A stretch of 64,000 nt of DNA from Parus major (lineage: Eukaryota > Chordata > Aves > Passeriformes > Paridae). Position numbers and translations under genes: made by a program. Positions 34,236 to 46,827 of this stretch are shown piece after piece (within the stretch, counting starts at the first letter, position 1; every line of letters starts with the position of its first letter). The notes below the pieces were generated by a model. The model did no database searches and was not told the origin of the DNA. It worked only from the letters and a program-made list of their open reading frames with translations. The stretch spans positions 113,458,421-113,522,420 of the forward strand of contig NC_031768.1 in assembly GCF_001522545.3 (NCBI RefSeq). Direction: 5' to 3'.

Positions 34236-37200
34236 CACAGGTGCTGCTCTTTCCTGCTGGAGCCAAGCTTTCCTGGCATGGCAGGGAATTGAGGCATGGC
34301 TAGGGGAGAGCAGAGTCAGCTCCTGCAGGGCTTTCCCTGGGAATCTGCGGCTCAGGAGGGGGCCAGAGCTGACCTGCAGGGAACTGAGGAAGGCACCGGT
34401 CCCCTAAAGCAGCTCTTGGACCAAAAGTTGCCCGTGGGTGCAAATCTGAGAGCAAACACACTATTGCTGATGAAGCACCCTATGGAGAATTATCACCTCC
34501 TAATAACCGTGCCTGAAGGAATGGGCTCATCTATCATCACACTAAGGATATTTATAAATATATTTAAAAAGCAGGAGGGGAAGTAGCAGGCAATTTTGCT
34601 TCCAGAACATAAGTCAAGTGTGTATTATTAAGCCTAAATAGCCTGGATTAATCAAATGCCATACTGGCACTTCTAATAATGACTTTACATTGCAAATTCC
34701 ATTACCTGGCTTTGCCAGCCAGGAGAGAAGCTACAGAAGATCAATTAAACAAACAGGAAATTACCTTTTCTCTTTATAGTCCATGACTTTCAGCACTTAC
34801 AATGGTGCCAAGTTCCTGAAAATTAAGCAGGCATTTGCATAAGATTAATAACTCGCTTTCTCCCCCAGTCACTGTGGCTTATTTAGGACTCCAGAGTTAT
34901 CCAATGTCTGCTGGAGAGGCTGGGGATGATGGGAGCAAATTAAAACTGGCTTAATGTGTCAGAGAGGATCCCAACGTTTGAACAGGGGCTCTGCCATTAA
35001 TAAATGCACCTGCAGCAACCCAGGGATTAATGAGCAAGGTCTGGGCAGAATTCAGGGAAGTAGGACGCTGCCTACACGTGTTCCTGGGAACATTTCCCTG
35101 CCCTGGAGCGTCCTGTCCTGCTGGGAATGGTCACCTTAGAGGCCTGCAGGGAAAGGTCTGGGGACAGCACCTGCTGTGCCGTGAGCAGGAGCTCTCAGGG
35201 AGCCCAGGCTGACTTAGGGCTACATCTCACACGAGGCTCCTTCTCCTGGTTCCACTGTGGGTGCTTTTTAAAGGATGCTCTTCAGGGGGGTTTCTCCTGG
35301 GCCACAGAAGACAGTGAGGGGTGGATCTGCCAGCCCCAGGTTTTGCCTGCCTTTGCTCTGGATGGGGTTTGTGCCACCAGCACCAGGCACAGGAGGTCAG
35401 CAGGATACTCTGAACTCTTGCAGCTCACACTTTGGGTCTGGGCTGGGTGGGAGCAGCATTTAGAAAGGCACAGGCTCCACTTTGGGATATCTGGGCTGGG
35501 GAAAGCAATAACTGCTGTAGGGGATAAAACCAGGTTGGTAATTGGAGGGGAATAAGCTTTCTGGTGGCTGATTTGCACATCCTCACCCAGCAGGGCCGGG
35601 GATTCCTCTGGACAGGGAATAAATGCTGTGGTTTTTAATGCTGGAGCTTCTTCCCAGCGCTTGGGAGAAGAGGGAACTTCCTCGTTGCTCCCAGTGCTGG
35701 CTCCTGCAGTATCCTGGCACTGAGATCACTGGGAAATGATTCCAGGAGAGCCCCAACCAGCGGCTGCAGTCCCTGGTGCCCTATCTGGTGCTCCAAAGCA
35801 CAGGAGCAGTGCCGAGGGAAGCGCTGCCAGGCTGTCCCTAAAACCCTGCACAATTCCCTGGGTGTTCAGAGCCACAGCAGAACCCTCATCTCTCTAAGGA
35901 AGGGGTATGGAGGGGTGGAAAGGGGCAAAAATTTCCTTTAGGGGCAGTTCTAGAGAACAGGCACAGAATGTGGGAAGGCAGGAGGTGTGGGGGTGAGGGG
36001 ATGAGGCCAGGGATCTTTATCCAATCCAAATGAGAATTCACTTTTGCTTAGAGTGAAGAATTATGGGCAGCTTGATGAAAAAAAAAAACCAAAAAAAACC
36101 CCTATAATTCCTCTTTTTGGTACATGAAATGAATATAGTTTAAAAAAAATCCAAACTAACCAATGAACCAAACAGAAAAAACCCAGCAGGATTTGGCAGT
36201 TAATTCCTCTGTGATTAAAGGATGCCCAAACATATGAGGCTAACCCAGCCTCTGAGGGTGATTAAATGCTGAAATGAGCCCAGAGACATCTGATAACTGC
36301 ACAAGTAATGTACTGAGACTGGTCCTCCTAATTTTGATGGCTGCCAGAGTCCTCACTGAAGGAAAATAGGTTTGAGTAACCCCCAAACACAGATTTTTTT
36401 ATACACATATGGGCATATAATAGCTATGAAAGTGGGAATTGGAGAGTTTGTTGCTGCTGGGGTTTGGTTTAGTTTTGTGTTCTGTGTTTGCCACACTGAG
36501 CTGGGGCTCAGCTGAGCATTTATAGCTCTGGAGCTCGCCAAAGGGATGAGCCTAGGGAGCAGGATTGAAAAGCCAGATCACAGGCAGGGAGGGATGCTGG
36601 AGCTGTGCAAGGAGCTGAGTTTGCAAAGGTCACCCGGTCCCAGTGTGTCCACACATCATTTGGGACAGCACTGCCTGGATTTTCAGGAGTAAGGGAGGTT
36701 CAATAAAGACAGCTGGAAGCGTGACAGGAAGGTGTGCAGAGCCAGCAAAGAGACAGAGGGCTGGGAAATCACCCCAGGGTGGGAGGAGAAGGTGAATCCG
36801 GAATGAGCTTTCCTGGCCTTGCTGGATACAGGGACCGAGGTGCACAAAGTGCAGCTGCCCAGAGGCCAAAGTGACCACGGGGCTCCTCACACACCCTGCA
36901 GTCCAGCTGGGAAACTGGGGCACTGGGGAAGCTCACAGCCTCCCACAGGTTCAAAAAGGCACCGGGAAAATCCTGGGAAAACAGGATGCTGAATGCGGAG
37001 ATGTGACCTCTGGCTGGGAGGCTGAGAGAGCTGCACTTGCCAGGTACCCAGGGCAAAATCTCCTGTGAGGACAGGGCTCAGCCCCCACTGGCACCAAGCA
37101 GCTGAAACTTGCTCTATGCAGAACTGAAAAGGCATTCCAGGGAAATCTGAGAATGCTCATATTGGGAGATATTCAATTAAGTCATTCTAGTTAATGCCTA

Positions 37201-37585
37201 ATCTGCCTTTAAATTAATGAGACCTAGGCACAACCTTTATGCCATCTTAATCTGCTTTCGTCCCAGCATCTCCTAGTTTTTATTAAAAATGTAATAACTT
37301 TTTAAGCAGGGGAGTTATGTCTGATATTGACTGAGTTATGGCTAAGTCAGAAGCCGGCGAGTCTGGAACCCGACAGTTCATTTAATTCAGGGCTCCAGAC
37401 CTGATTGTCATACACTGCTTTTACTCTCCTTAAAAGTTGCATTTTCTTCTGGGGCTGGAATCTCCACCTCCAAATGGTTTTGAGAATAAGAGCAAATTAG
37501 GGCTCTTATCTGTGTTCCATTATCCAGCCTCAGGCACCCACTGCTTTGGGATGCAAGGATCTCTATCCTTGGCAAAACCTGTGCC
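34236..37585. other. Non-coding sequence with AT-rich blocks
   Basis: No exon is recognised. The blocks at about 34600-34890 and 37140-37400 are repeat-free and AT-rich with words such as GGATTAATCAAATG and TTTAAATTAATGAG, so they are possible regulatory elements. A-rich runs occur near 36080-36110. Confidence 0.5.
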
Positions 37586-38215
37586 AGGAGAAGGAACAAA
37601 CGATTGGATTCTCATGGAAAAGGAGGGGGAGAGAGGTGGGGCTGCTGCAGAGATGAAGTTGGGAAATACAGGAAAAGCTGGGTGGCTGAGTAATGGAAAC
37701 TGAAGGGGAAAAGTGAAGGGGAGGAGGTGATAGTGAAATGAAAAGTGAGAGGGAAGGGATGGCAACAGAACGATGATGTGAGCTAAAAACCAAGGCGGGG
37801 AACAGAACAGCTGAATAAGGGTATGAGGGGAAAAATGGAAGTTGTTACCACTTTGGGGCTTTTTAGGAGCCTTAATTTTATGCAAGAATAAAGAATAAAA
37901 TGTGAGATTCCAAGTAATGTTGGTTGGGATGCATTGGAAAGAGAATAAAGTGATTTAAGAAGGAAAATACTGGCAAGGAAAGTAAATACTGGCACAAGAA
38001 GTGACAAGTGAATGAAAGTAGGGGTGAGAAACAAACTGGGGCACAGAAGGAAACCAAATGGCTTTTTTGGGAACAGAGACCATGGCAGTGGCAGAAAGGA
38101 ATGAGGGCACCAAGGGAAAGGAAACAAAAGGGCACCGGTTTAGTTCTTATTGTTAGAGACTGAAAAAGAAGGGATGGGGGGGAAGGAAGGCAGAGGAGAG
38201 GTCTGAGAGAACCTT
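37586..38215 (+). other. Purine-rich strand-asymmetric tract
   Basis: For about 600 bases the + strand is strongly enriched in G and A (for example GGAGGGGGAGAGAGGTGGGG, GAAGGGGAAAAGTGAAGGGG), while C and T are scarce. The minus strand is correspondingly pyrimidine-rich and gives artefactual Phe/Leu/Ser/Pro frames. It is not a simple repeat of one unit. It may be a decayed purine-rich satellite, or it may reflect transcription-linked strand bias. Confidence 0.6.
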
Positions 38216-40439
38216 GAGTTCAACTTCTAAACTAATCTAAACTTACTGATCTAAACTTACCCTCTTTCAGTTGGATTGTGCATTTGGATGTTGATTTAAA
38301 ACAAATCTTACCCAAATTCACTGTAATTCTCCACCACCATCTGCACTACAGTGCTAAGACTGGAATACATTTTAAAACCCTTTAATTTTTGTGACTAAAA
38401 TGTTGCTATTTAATATTCCCCAGTTCTCTTGCTGCACTTCCCCCATGTCTGGATCACGGAGTGAGAAGCAAGAAAGGGTGACAGCTTTAGCATGTTTGCA
38501 AAAATGAGCTGATTCTTCTTTTTTTTTAATGTATATACTTTGAATAAAACATTAATTCCCTCTCCATTTTGGATGGAATTCCTACTTTTTTAACACATTC
38601 TTGTATTGATTGAAGTTTCTGCTGTCTGGCATTCTCCAGTAGTACCAAATGGAGGATGTGGTGAAAAATAGGAAGAATCCCACTCCAAATATTTCAGTGG
38701 AGATAACAGTTTGAATCCATCCTCTAAATCCTGCCCTGTGATAGCTTTTCCTGGGAAATCCATGGTTTGTTTATGGTATGTGCCATTTTGCAAGTTTGTG
38801 GAAGCATATATTGCAATGTCTTCACATTCAATTTCTCTGGCAAATAAAAAGTCACCCAATTAAAAAGCAAAGAGAGGGGCAAGCTTCAGAATGGAAGCTC
38901 AGCAGGAGATAAAAATCTTGTTTCTCTGAGTGGATTACTCCAGGAAGCTTGGCCCTGGATGTTATGGGCGGGTCAGAAAAGGGGATCTGTCAGAAAATAC
39001 AAAGTGGTTTTGCTCAGAGAGCCTTTTGTACAGCTGAGTGAAATCTGCAGCACTCAGTGCAGGGAATATCTCAGCTCCTCAGGGTTTATTAGGCAGCATC
39101 CTCTTGCAGCCTCAGTGTCTCACTGGTTGCATATTTACTCACCTGAGTGGGGAAGGATGGCATCGTTTACATTTGCAAAACCCATCTTTTATTTTTGTCC
39201 AGGAGAGTTAACAGCCCTGACGAGATTTTCCAGCTGCATCGTGGTTTCATAGCGTGGGGAAAAGCCCATTTCAGCATTTCCTGCCTCCTTTGCATGTTAA
39301 ACAGCATTGCTGGGGAGGAGGTGCATTAAAACCTCTGTCAGACTGGGGTGTGAATCTGAATTAGTCACAATATTTAGATGTAAGCACTCTTGAACCCATG
39401 GAGAAGAGTGGAAATTAAGCTGTATAAAAGTCCAATGCTTTGCCTCCTTTAACATAACAGCTTTTATTTTTGTTGTTGTGCTTCTTTTATTTTTTACTTA
39501 ATGGGGGTCCTTTTTACTTTTTGTAGGTCTACTACTTTAAAATAAAATCATATAATACATATAGCCCATGCTTCATAAATCCAAATGCTGGAACATGGAA
39601 ATAGTTTTTAGAACAACATTAAGGAAGATCAGTCTTTTTTATGTGTACCAAAGGCACCGCAGTGACGTTTTTAGGTGATGCACCATAAGTTTGCCAGTGC
39701 AGCAGACCCCAGGGAAATTATGACAACAATAAAGCACATATTTAGAGAAAGATTTTTAAGGTTTTTTAAAGCTGTGTTAAAAAAAAAAAAAAAAAAGATA
39801 CAGAGTAATTGTATAATTACAGTTTTAATTTTTTTGGGGGGTGGGTTTTTTTTGAGAGGACTTTGATTCAGGCTCTGATTTTATGGGAGCAATTTGCCAG
39901 AGACAGATTACTCTGGGAACATTCTATAGCACAGAGCCATCTTTTTGTGGGATAATCAGGTAGGCAGAGATCTACAGACAGAAGCTGCCCTTGCCCCATC
40001 TGCTATAAATGGTACCTGTAATTATTTGCAGGCACGGAGGCTAATCCTGAAAATTGGGGCCTTAACACCTTGAATAACTAATTGCAAATGGGTTTGGGTA
40101 GGTTGCAAGCTGTAAAATATCCTAGAATCCATTTCCTGTGTCCATGTGGACATTGGCCAGTATGGGCCAGCTTGGGGTGTAAAAGCAATTTCAATAGTGA
40201 AGAGGCTAAAAGGCTTTGTCCTGGTTTTTACCCACAACATTTAGCTTGGCAGCAGTGCTGCCATCAATAAACACTGCTGGAGTGGCTCCTGCTCCATGGC
40301 TGGACGTTCCCTGGAGAGCTGCAGCTTCCCCAGCACTCCTGGCAGTCCTGCATGGGGGATTTCACACCCTCAGGGCAGGGGATTCACTCACAGCCTGCAC
40401 TCCATGCTCTTCGAGGTCTTTTCCTATGGATTCCATGGG
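38216..40439. other. Non-coding sequence, no gene seen
   Basis: Mostly AT-rich, with an 18-base A run at 39779-39796. The frame at 38590-38859 on the minus strand has no recognisable domain. Confidence 0.5.
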
Positions 40440-40485
40440 AATCTTAATTTCCCTTCCAGCCCAAACCATTCTGAGATTCTGTGAA
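40440..40485 (+). mobile_element. CR1 LINE terminal fragment
   Basis: TTTCCCTTCCAGCCCAAACC followed by ATTCTGAGATTCTGTGA is the extreme 3' tail of an avian CR1. It is about 45 bp long, so the copy is very heavily truncated. Confidence 0.65.
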
Positions 40486-42699
40486 CAGGAGAATTAGAAG
40501 GAAGAGGGGAAAATGAGCAGGATAAGGTGTCCCTGATGATTCCATGGAATGTGCACTATTCCAGCCAGAAATCCCTTTTCCAAACCATGGGACTCTGTCC
40601 TGGAAGAGCTCCCCAGCTGTTCATAGGGTCACTGAGGCTGGAGGGGGACACAGGAGCTCGGGACAGTTCTGAGTGTCACTCTGCAGCAGGTCAGAGCTTC
40701 AGGTTTTCCCCAGAATGGTTCTGTGTCCGTGGAACCCTCCCACCAGGTGCTGTGAACATCTCCCTGTGGGGCAGAGCTCATCCCTGTGCCTGTCTGCCCA
40801 GCTGCTGGGGCTGCAGAGTGGCTTTGAGGGTTTAAAGCTCAGGAGAAAGCAGAAGTGTCAGCGTTGTGCTGTGTCCCAGCCTCTGCAGCACGAGGCACGT
40901 TTTGCTGGCTGAGGAAATCTGTGATTAATCACCACCAAGCCTGAATAATGCAAAGGAAGCACTTCCATAACAGAAGTCTCCACACGAAGAAAAACCTTAT
41001 TTCTTTAAAAAATAATAGATCTTTTAAGTGATTTAATCTTTAAAACCCCATTGCTGCTCGCAGATGATTTAGATATAAGGAACATCTCCAGCACATGCAT
41101 GATTCAAATACTCTTTTCAAATGAAGCCTTTGATGGAACAAGGGAATTAAACATCAAGCCCAACATCTCCCAGTTGCCAAAGAGCCCTTGGTGTGACAGC
41201 TGGTCAGCTGAGCAGCAGAGAGCTGACATCTCCATCACTCAATTCATTATCCAAATGTTTCAGAGCATGGGATCATTTTATTAAAGCAGCGATGTCTAAG
41301 AGTTGTTAAGACAACCGGCAGAAAATGCTCCCTAAAAGCAAAAAAGAAAACACCAAAAATGTGTTTGGCACTCTGGATGGAGCCATACAGCTTCTAGCTG
41401 AGCTCTGCTTTTCTTTTTTTTTTTTTTTTTAATCCTAATGCCACAATGTAATTTTGTGTGCTAAGGAAAAAAATCAGTTTCACTGTTAGAACATCAAAGC
41501 AAGCCCAGGCCATGCTGGGTTTTAAATAAACAGACAAACCTTTGGTGCCTCCATTTCCTCCTTGATGGAAAGCTACATCAGCAATCTTGGAAAGGCCTGA
41601 AATGTGGGAAACACTTCTTTTTTGCAAATTTTGCAAATTCCACTGGTTTTCAGGTGGTTCTCACATCTCTCCATTCTCACCAGAGGAAAAAAGAGCAAGA
41701 AAATGAATTAATTTAAGTTTGCATTGCTATTGTACAACCCTCCTGATTTTTAATGTTTAATTTGATGAATGTCTTGGGGCAGGTTGGGTAAAGTTCATGT
41801 CACAACTTCCCAAGTTCATTGGGGTCTAGGTAGGGCAAGATTCCTTCCAGGGCAGAAACAGCATGAAATTCATTTCTACATCTTGGTGTAAAAAGTGCAC
41901 AACCTCCACATAAGGAGATTTTGAAGATCTCCACCAATTTGAAAAAGTCCCAGTCATGCTCTAGGAGCTCACCAGAAAACACCTGCAAAAAAACCCCAGT
42001 TGGTTGAGGCAACAGGAGTTTGCCAGTCAGAAACTTTTGGAAGATCTTTTTAATTTTCTCCTGTTCTTCATTTCTTGCCAGTTCTCACACATTGATTGAA
42101 ATTTGTCAAGGACCAGCAGCAATTTCTTATATTAATAAGCTAACTCGGCTCCCTGCTGCAGCTTGATTGAACAAAAATGAGTTCTAAACGCCTAATAATG
42201 TATTTTTACTGCCTTTTCTAGAATTCAAACCTTCAGTCTATCTCTGCTCACACTTTTGGGGAAGGAATTTCCCTGATATCCAACCTATCCCTCTGCAGAG
42301 CCTTCCAGCAGATCAGCACTCCCACCCTGGCTGGTGTCATCTGTGAATTAAATGGTGCCCTCATTTCCCTTTTCTGAAACAATTCAGCATTTCAAAGATT
42401 TCATTTGCTACAGTGGATATGAAGACAAAGGTTTATCTCAGGAAATACCTCATGTTTTGTGCCAGGGAGATGTAATAATCATTAGGGAGCAAAGGGGAAT
42501 CAGAATGAAGCTTTACAAGGTATCCACACACAGAAAAGTGTGAAATTTCACACTTCCATGTTCTGACTCTTTTATTTAAAGAAGCTTAGTGTTTGTTCTC
42601 CTCTCAAACCCAGTTAGTTGATTCCTATTTAATGTTCCCTTAAATCCTAGGTGGTTTTCTGTACAGGTTTCACTGAGCAAGAGGTTTTTGATTCTGCAC
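40486..42699. other. Non-coding sequence, possible CR1 remnant near 42265-42350
   Basis: Unique sequence with a 17-base T run at 41414-41430. Around 42265-42350, CTGATATCCAACCTATCCCT and GATCAGCACTCCCACCCTGG resemble diverged CR1 body sequence. No exon is recognised. Confidence 0.45.
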
Positions 42700-42739
42700 A
42701 GAGCTCAAGCTGGCTCCCTTCCCCTCAGGAGAAACAACA

Positions 42740-42976
42740 TTTCCAGAATGTTCCTAGGCTGGGAAGGAGTGCAGATCTCCTCTGCAGGGGCTGGGCTTGG
42801 GAGAAAAAGGGTTCTTGGGAGGTTTGGAGTGCCCATCCCTGGAGGTGTCCAAGGAAGGCCTGGATGTGGCACTCAGGGCTCTGGGCCGGGGACAAGGTGG
42901 GGATAGGTCACAGATTGTACTTGGTGACCCTGGAGGGCTTTTCCAGCCTCAGTGATCCTGGGATTCTCTGATGATG
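42740..42976 (+). mobile_element. CR1 LINE 3' end
   Basis: The segments GAATGTTCCTAGGCTGGGAA, GGAGGTGTCCAAGGAAGGCC, GATGTGGCACTCAGGGCTCT, GGGGACAAGGTGGGGATAGG and GGTGACCCTGGAGGGCTTTT lead to CCAGCCTCAGTGATCCTGGG and ATTCTCTGATGATG. This is the same CR1 subtype as the copy at 21300-21462 but with an intact terminus. Confidence 0.88.
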
Positions 42977-45129
42977 AAATTAGCACTGCTTCAGTGGCCC
43001 TCAGCCTTTTTGTTGCAAGGCAGCTGGAGCAGTGCTGTGGGAAATGACACATCCATTCTGTCCCTGACCCTCGTCCCCCTGGGTTTCACCAGCATCCCCC
43101 TCAGAGCAGGGGGTGCTGGGGCCCGTCCAAAGGCCAGGGAAGTTCATGGAATACCTTCTCAGATCAGATCAAAGCCCACCTTCACCCCCAGACAGCTCCA
43201 GGGCTGTCTGTGCACTCCCCTCCCGCCTCATTCCGGCCAGGGATGGGGGCCTGGGGTCTGCAGGGGGTTTGTGATGCTGGACACTGGGATGGGGTTTCCA
43301 TGGGATGTGACATTCCATGGGATGTGACATCCCAGGCAGCTGCAGCCTCACACTAAGCTTAGGCTGCCACCAAATTCCATGGTGCCACCTCTGAACTGTG
43401 GATTCCTGCAATCAGCAGCTCACTGACCAGCACTGAGAGACAGAGAAATGGAGAAGCTTCCTAAGGGGTGCATGGCCAGTTCCTCCCGATTCTCACGGGA
43501 ACCAGACAACCCAAACCTGCTGCCAAGGTGGCTTTAAAATGTAACAATTAAATAAATGAAAGATTCAAACACCTGGGAAGGGCGGTTTTGTTCTGGTGTC
43601 TGATATTGCAGCAGGCTCTGATTGCTCTGGGAAGTGCTTGGACAATTGCAGGGAGACACAGAAGTGAGGCAGGAGCCCATGGCCGAGATCCTGCTGGAGA
43701 CAAATGGAATGTGGGCAGAGGATGATCCTCAGCTGAGCACAAGCTGCAGGGTGAAACATAAGCTTCAATCAACTCTTGCAAATAATTTGAGCCCAATGCC
43801 ATAAGTGCCTTAAATGAAATCCCTCTCAACAGCAGCCAATCTGAATCATTAGACATATGTCACGTAGTGAGCCACAATCACCAGAAGAGTTCCATTTACA
43901 TGGGGGATGCATTGCAGCAAATGAAATGCATTCATTTAACCATTTGTTCATGTTCTGTGTCTCAGAGAACACAGAGTGAGAGCTGCTGGGGTCACCTCCT
44001 GCTGTGCCCCAGCTTGCTGTGACACACAGAGCTCTGCTGGAGCATCCCCCTCTTGTCTGAGCTCCCTGGCCAGCATTTATTGCTGCCCTCGCATTTCAGA
44101 AAGTTTCAGGCCAGGCAGGAGCATCACAGGATCTCCAATGATCTCCCAAAATAAACAAGCAGTTTGATTCCATGCCCTTACCCCAAAAGTGAGCCCAATC
44201 AGTTCTGCCAAAAAACCCAGACCTGTTCAAATGTCAAATCATGGAATACCCTGAGTGGGAATTCTGACACACACAGGAGAAAACTGAGCAAGGAAAAATA
44301 TCACGTGTCTCCTTCAGCTGAATTCTTCATTTTATTTTGAAATTTAAGTTATTCAATCAGGAGTTTGGTGGTAACACATTGCAATGATGGCCATTGTGGC
44401 TTCATCAGTTATGGAAATATTTAATTGAATTCAAGCCATCTTTACCCACTGTACTAATTACAGTTTCCTCTTCATGGCAAGGGTATTTTATGGACTTTGA
44501 TGGAAGTTTATTTCTTACAATGAAGTTATGAGGCTAAGAAAAAAAAAAAAAAAACTACAATATTTATGCCCAGTAACATCAACTCTCATATTTTAAAAAT
44601 ATGAGTAACAATTTAGTAACTCAGATATTCACCTTGTGGGGCCTGGAGATGTTGTATCGGTTTTTCTGCTAATTGTCTTTTTCTTTCTTTAATTTTTTTA
44701 TTAATTTTTTAAACACAGTTTTAACCTCAGGGTAAAATTATCCAGGATTTTCCTGCCATTTTTTTTCAAAGTGCATATCTAACTTCCCTTTCCATAAGTG
44801 TAAAAATTACAGCTAAGAAGACCTTTAATATAATAAATGCAATAACTACAACTACCATCTCTAATTAGAGTTAATAACTCCTGATAAAGCTGTTCCCAGT
44901 GAAGCTGCTGCAGTGGAATGTCTCAGTCTGAGTGTGATTTGTGGTGCAGGACATTTCTGTGGACACAGATGTCAAACATTTCGTGGTTGGGTTTTATCTG
45001 GATGTAACGGTGCTGCCTCAGGCATCCCCAGATTTTCCCACACCGCAGGAAGGAGTCTCAGCTAAAAGATCCTCCTTTTTACAGCTCTCATCTCCTTTTT
45101 ACAGCTCTCATGAGTGATTTGAGCAGGAG
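42977..45129. other. Non-coding sequence, no gene seen
   Basis: It includes a small direct repeat near 43296-43333 (CCATGGGATGTGACATT twice), an A run at 44539-44554, and an AT-rich stretch at 44330-44880. It ends with a duplicated CTCCTTTTTACAGCTCTCAT at about 45072-45110. No gene is recognised. Confidence 0.5.
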
Positions 45130-45318
45130 CTTCTCAAGGCCCTGGCACAGGGTACCCAGAGCAGCTGTGGCTGCCCCTGGATCCCTGGCAGTGCCCAAGG
45201 CCAGGCTGGATGGGGCTTGGAGCAGCCTGGGACAGTGGAAGGTGTCCCTGCCCATGGAATGGGTGACACTGGATGTGCTTTAAGGTCCCTTCCCACCCAA
45301 ACCAGTCTGGGATTCTCT
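45130..45318 (+). mobile_element. CR1 LINE 3' end
   Basis: CCCTGGCACAGGGTACCCAG, TGGATCCCTGGCAGTGCCC, GCTTGGAGCAGCCTGGGACA, AGGTGTCCCTGCCCATGG, TTTAAGGTCCCTTCCCACCC and AAACCAGTCTGGGATTCTC occur in CR1 order with the terminus present. Confidence 0.9.
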
Positions 45319-46596
45319 AAGTTCTGTTCTGAGGGAAACATTACAAGAAACAAGTGCTGCTGGAGTTGTTTGGGTTCCCATGCCGTGCTTCTCTTGGAGC
45401 TGTATAATTTAGCACTTGATGTGCAGTTGTCATCAGGTGCAGCAGTGTTTTGTTTACACTTGGTGCTTTAATATTTGCAAATGTAGACATTGAATAAGGC
45501 ATTCTTCAGACTCAAATGGCTCTCAGTAGATTGAGGAATAGAGATTTTCCAGGCTGATAATTACCAAGAAAGCTTTAAACTGCAGGCACCTCCAGTAAAG
45601 TGTCTTTTCAAGAGCCAACCATCATTATTATGAGGAAATGTGGCAGCTCCAAGCACAGGTGCTGATTAAACATTCCCCATAAGAGTGGATCTGTTGGAAA
45701 ATCTGCACCCCCCACCCTTAAGAGCATCATCCCAGACAAGCTCCTTAGACATTATACTTCCCAGGACTGAAAATGTACCTTGTTTTATTTTTAAAACAGC
45801 TGCTGCTGAGGCTGCAAGGTAAATATTGCCTTGGTTAGGTGAATGGCAGCCTGTTTTCTCTGAGCTCCTCCCTGATACCTGAGGAATTAAGGATGAAACT
45901 GGTTAAATTTAAATTCCTGGTTAATTCCTGGATTTAGCCAGGAATTAAGGATAATGCCACTTAAAGGGAGGCAGAATAAGGATGCAGCAGCATGGGGAAA
46001 ATATGCTGCTGTAAAGTTTAAAGAAAATCCTGAGCAAAACCTGCAAATTTCCTCATGTCCCCCAAACACCAGATGTGTGTCTGGAGCTTCAGGAGAATAA
46101 AAACCGTGGATCCAGTGGGAAACCTGGTAACATTTGGGTTTATATCCTTCCTCTACGCCAAGAAAAGCTAAAGCGGGGATTTATTTCTTACAATGAAAAT
46201 CAAATCACTTAACGTCTCTTTGCAGGTTTTATTTTTAAACTTCAGGTTTATCCTTCCTTCATTCCAGGCCTGGAATGATCTGGGGAGAAGGAAGGATGGG
46301 GACAATCACAGGCAAAGTCCTCTCCAGTTTAACTGAATAATTTTAAGCCTTTCCTCCAGAGTGAGAGGAGCAGCTCCAGCCCCAGAGAAATGTGCCATCA
46401 GCAATTGTTGCATTTGGGATGGGAGGCAAAGCCAGAATTCCCCACAGCCTCGTGCAGAGGTGTGACAGCAGGAGCTGCTGTCCTTCTGGATCCTTAACCT
46501 TTGAACTCTTGATCGGGACTTTTTGCATGGTTCAAAGTGCAAAGTGTGCACTGAGGATCCCAAATGGGGACCTGCTGCAGCTCTGGGGCTTCCAGG
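45319..46596. other. Non-coding sequence, no gene seen
   Basis: Unique sequence leading into the 33-bp minisatellite. GGTTAATTCCTGGATTTAGCCAGG near 45920 is a local near-palindrome. No gene is recognised. Confidence 0.5.
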
Positions 46597-46827
46597 CACC
46601 CCCATGTCCATCATTCCCGGCTGGACAGACACCCCCATGTCCATCATTCCTGGCTGGACAGGGACCCCCATGTCCATCATTCCCAGCTGGACAGGGACCC
46701 CCATGTCCATCATTCCTGGCTGGACAGGCACCCCCATGTCCATCATTCCCAGCTTGACAGACACCCCCATGTCCATCATTCCTGGCTGGACAGGCACCCC
46801 CATGTCCATCATTCCTGGCTGGACAGG
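46597..46827 (+). repeat. 33-bp minisatellite, seven copies in exact register
   Basis: The unit CACCCCCATGTCCATCATTC plus CTGGCTGGACAGG repeats seven times (7 x 33 = 231 bp) with no length change. Copies differ at a few recurring positions (CCCGG/CCTGG/CCCAG, ACAGA/ACAGG, CACC/GACC, GCTTGAC). As 33 is a multiple of three, long repetitive frames exist on both strands. Nothing else indicates coding. Confidence 0.96.

Noticed and set aside
39779..39796. Poly(A) tail of a processed pseudogene
   Set aside because: An 18-base A run is present, but no upstream coding similarity or flanking target duplication was seen.
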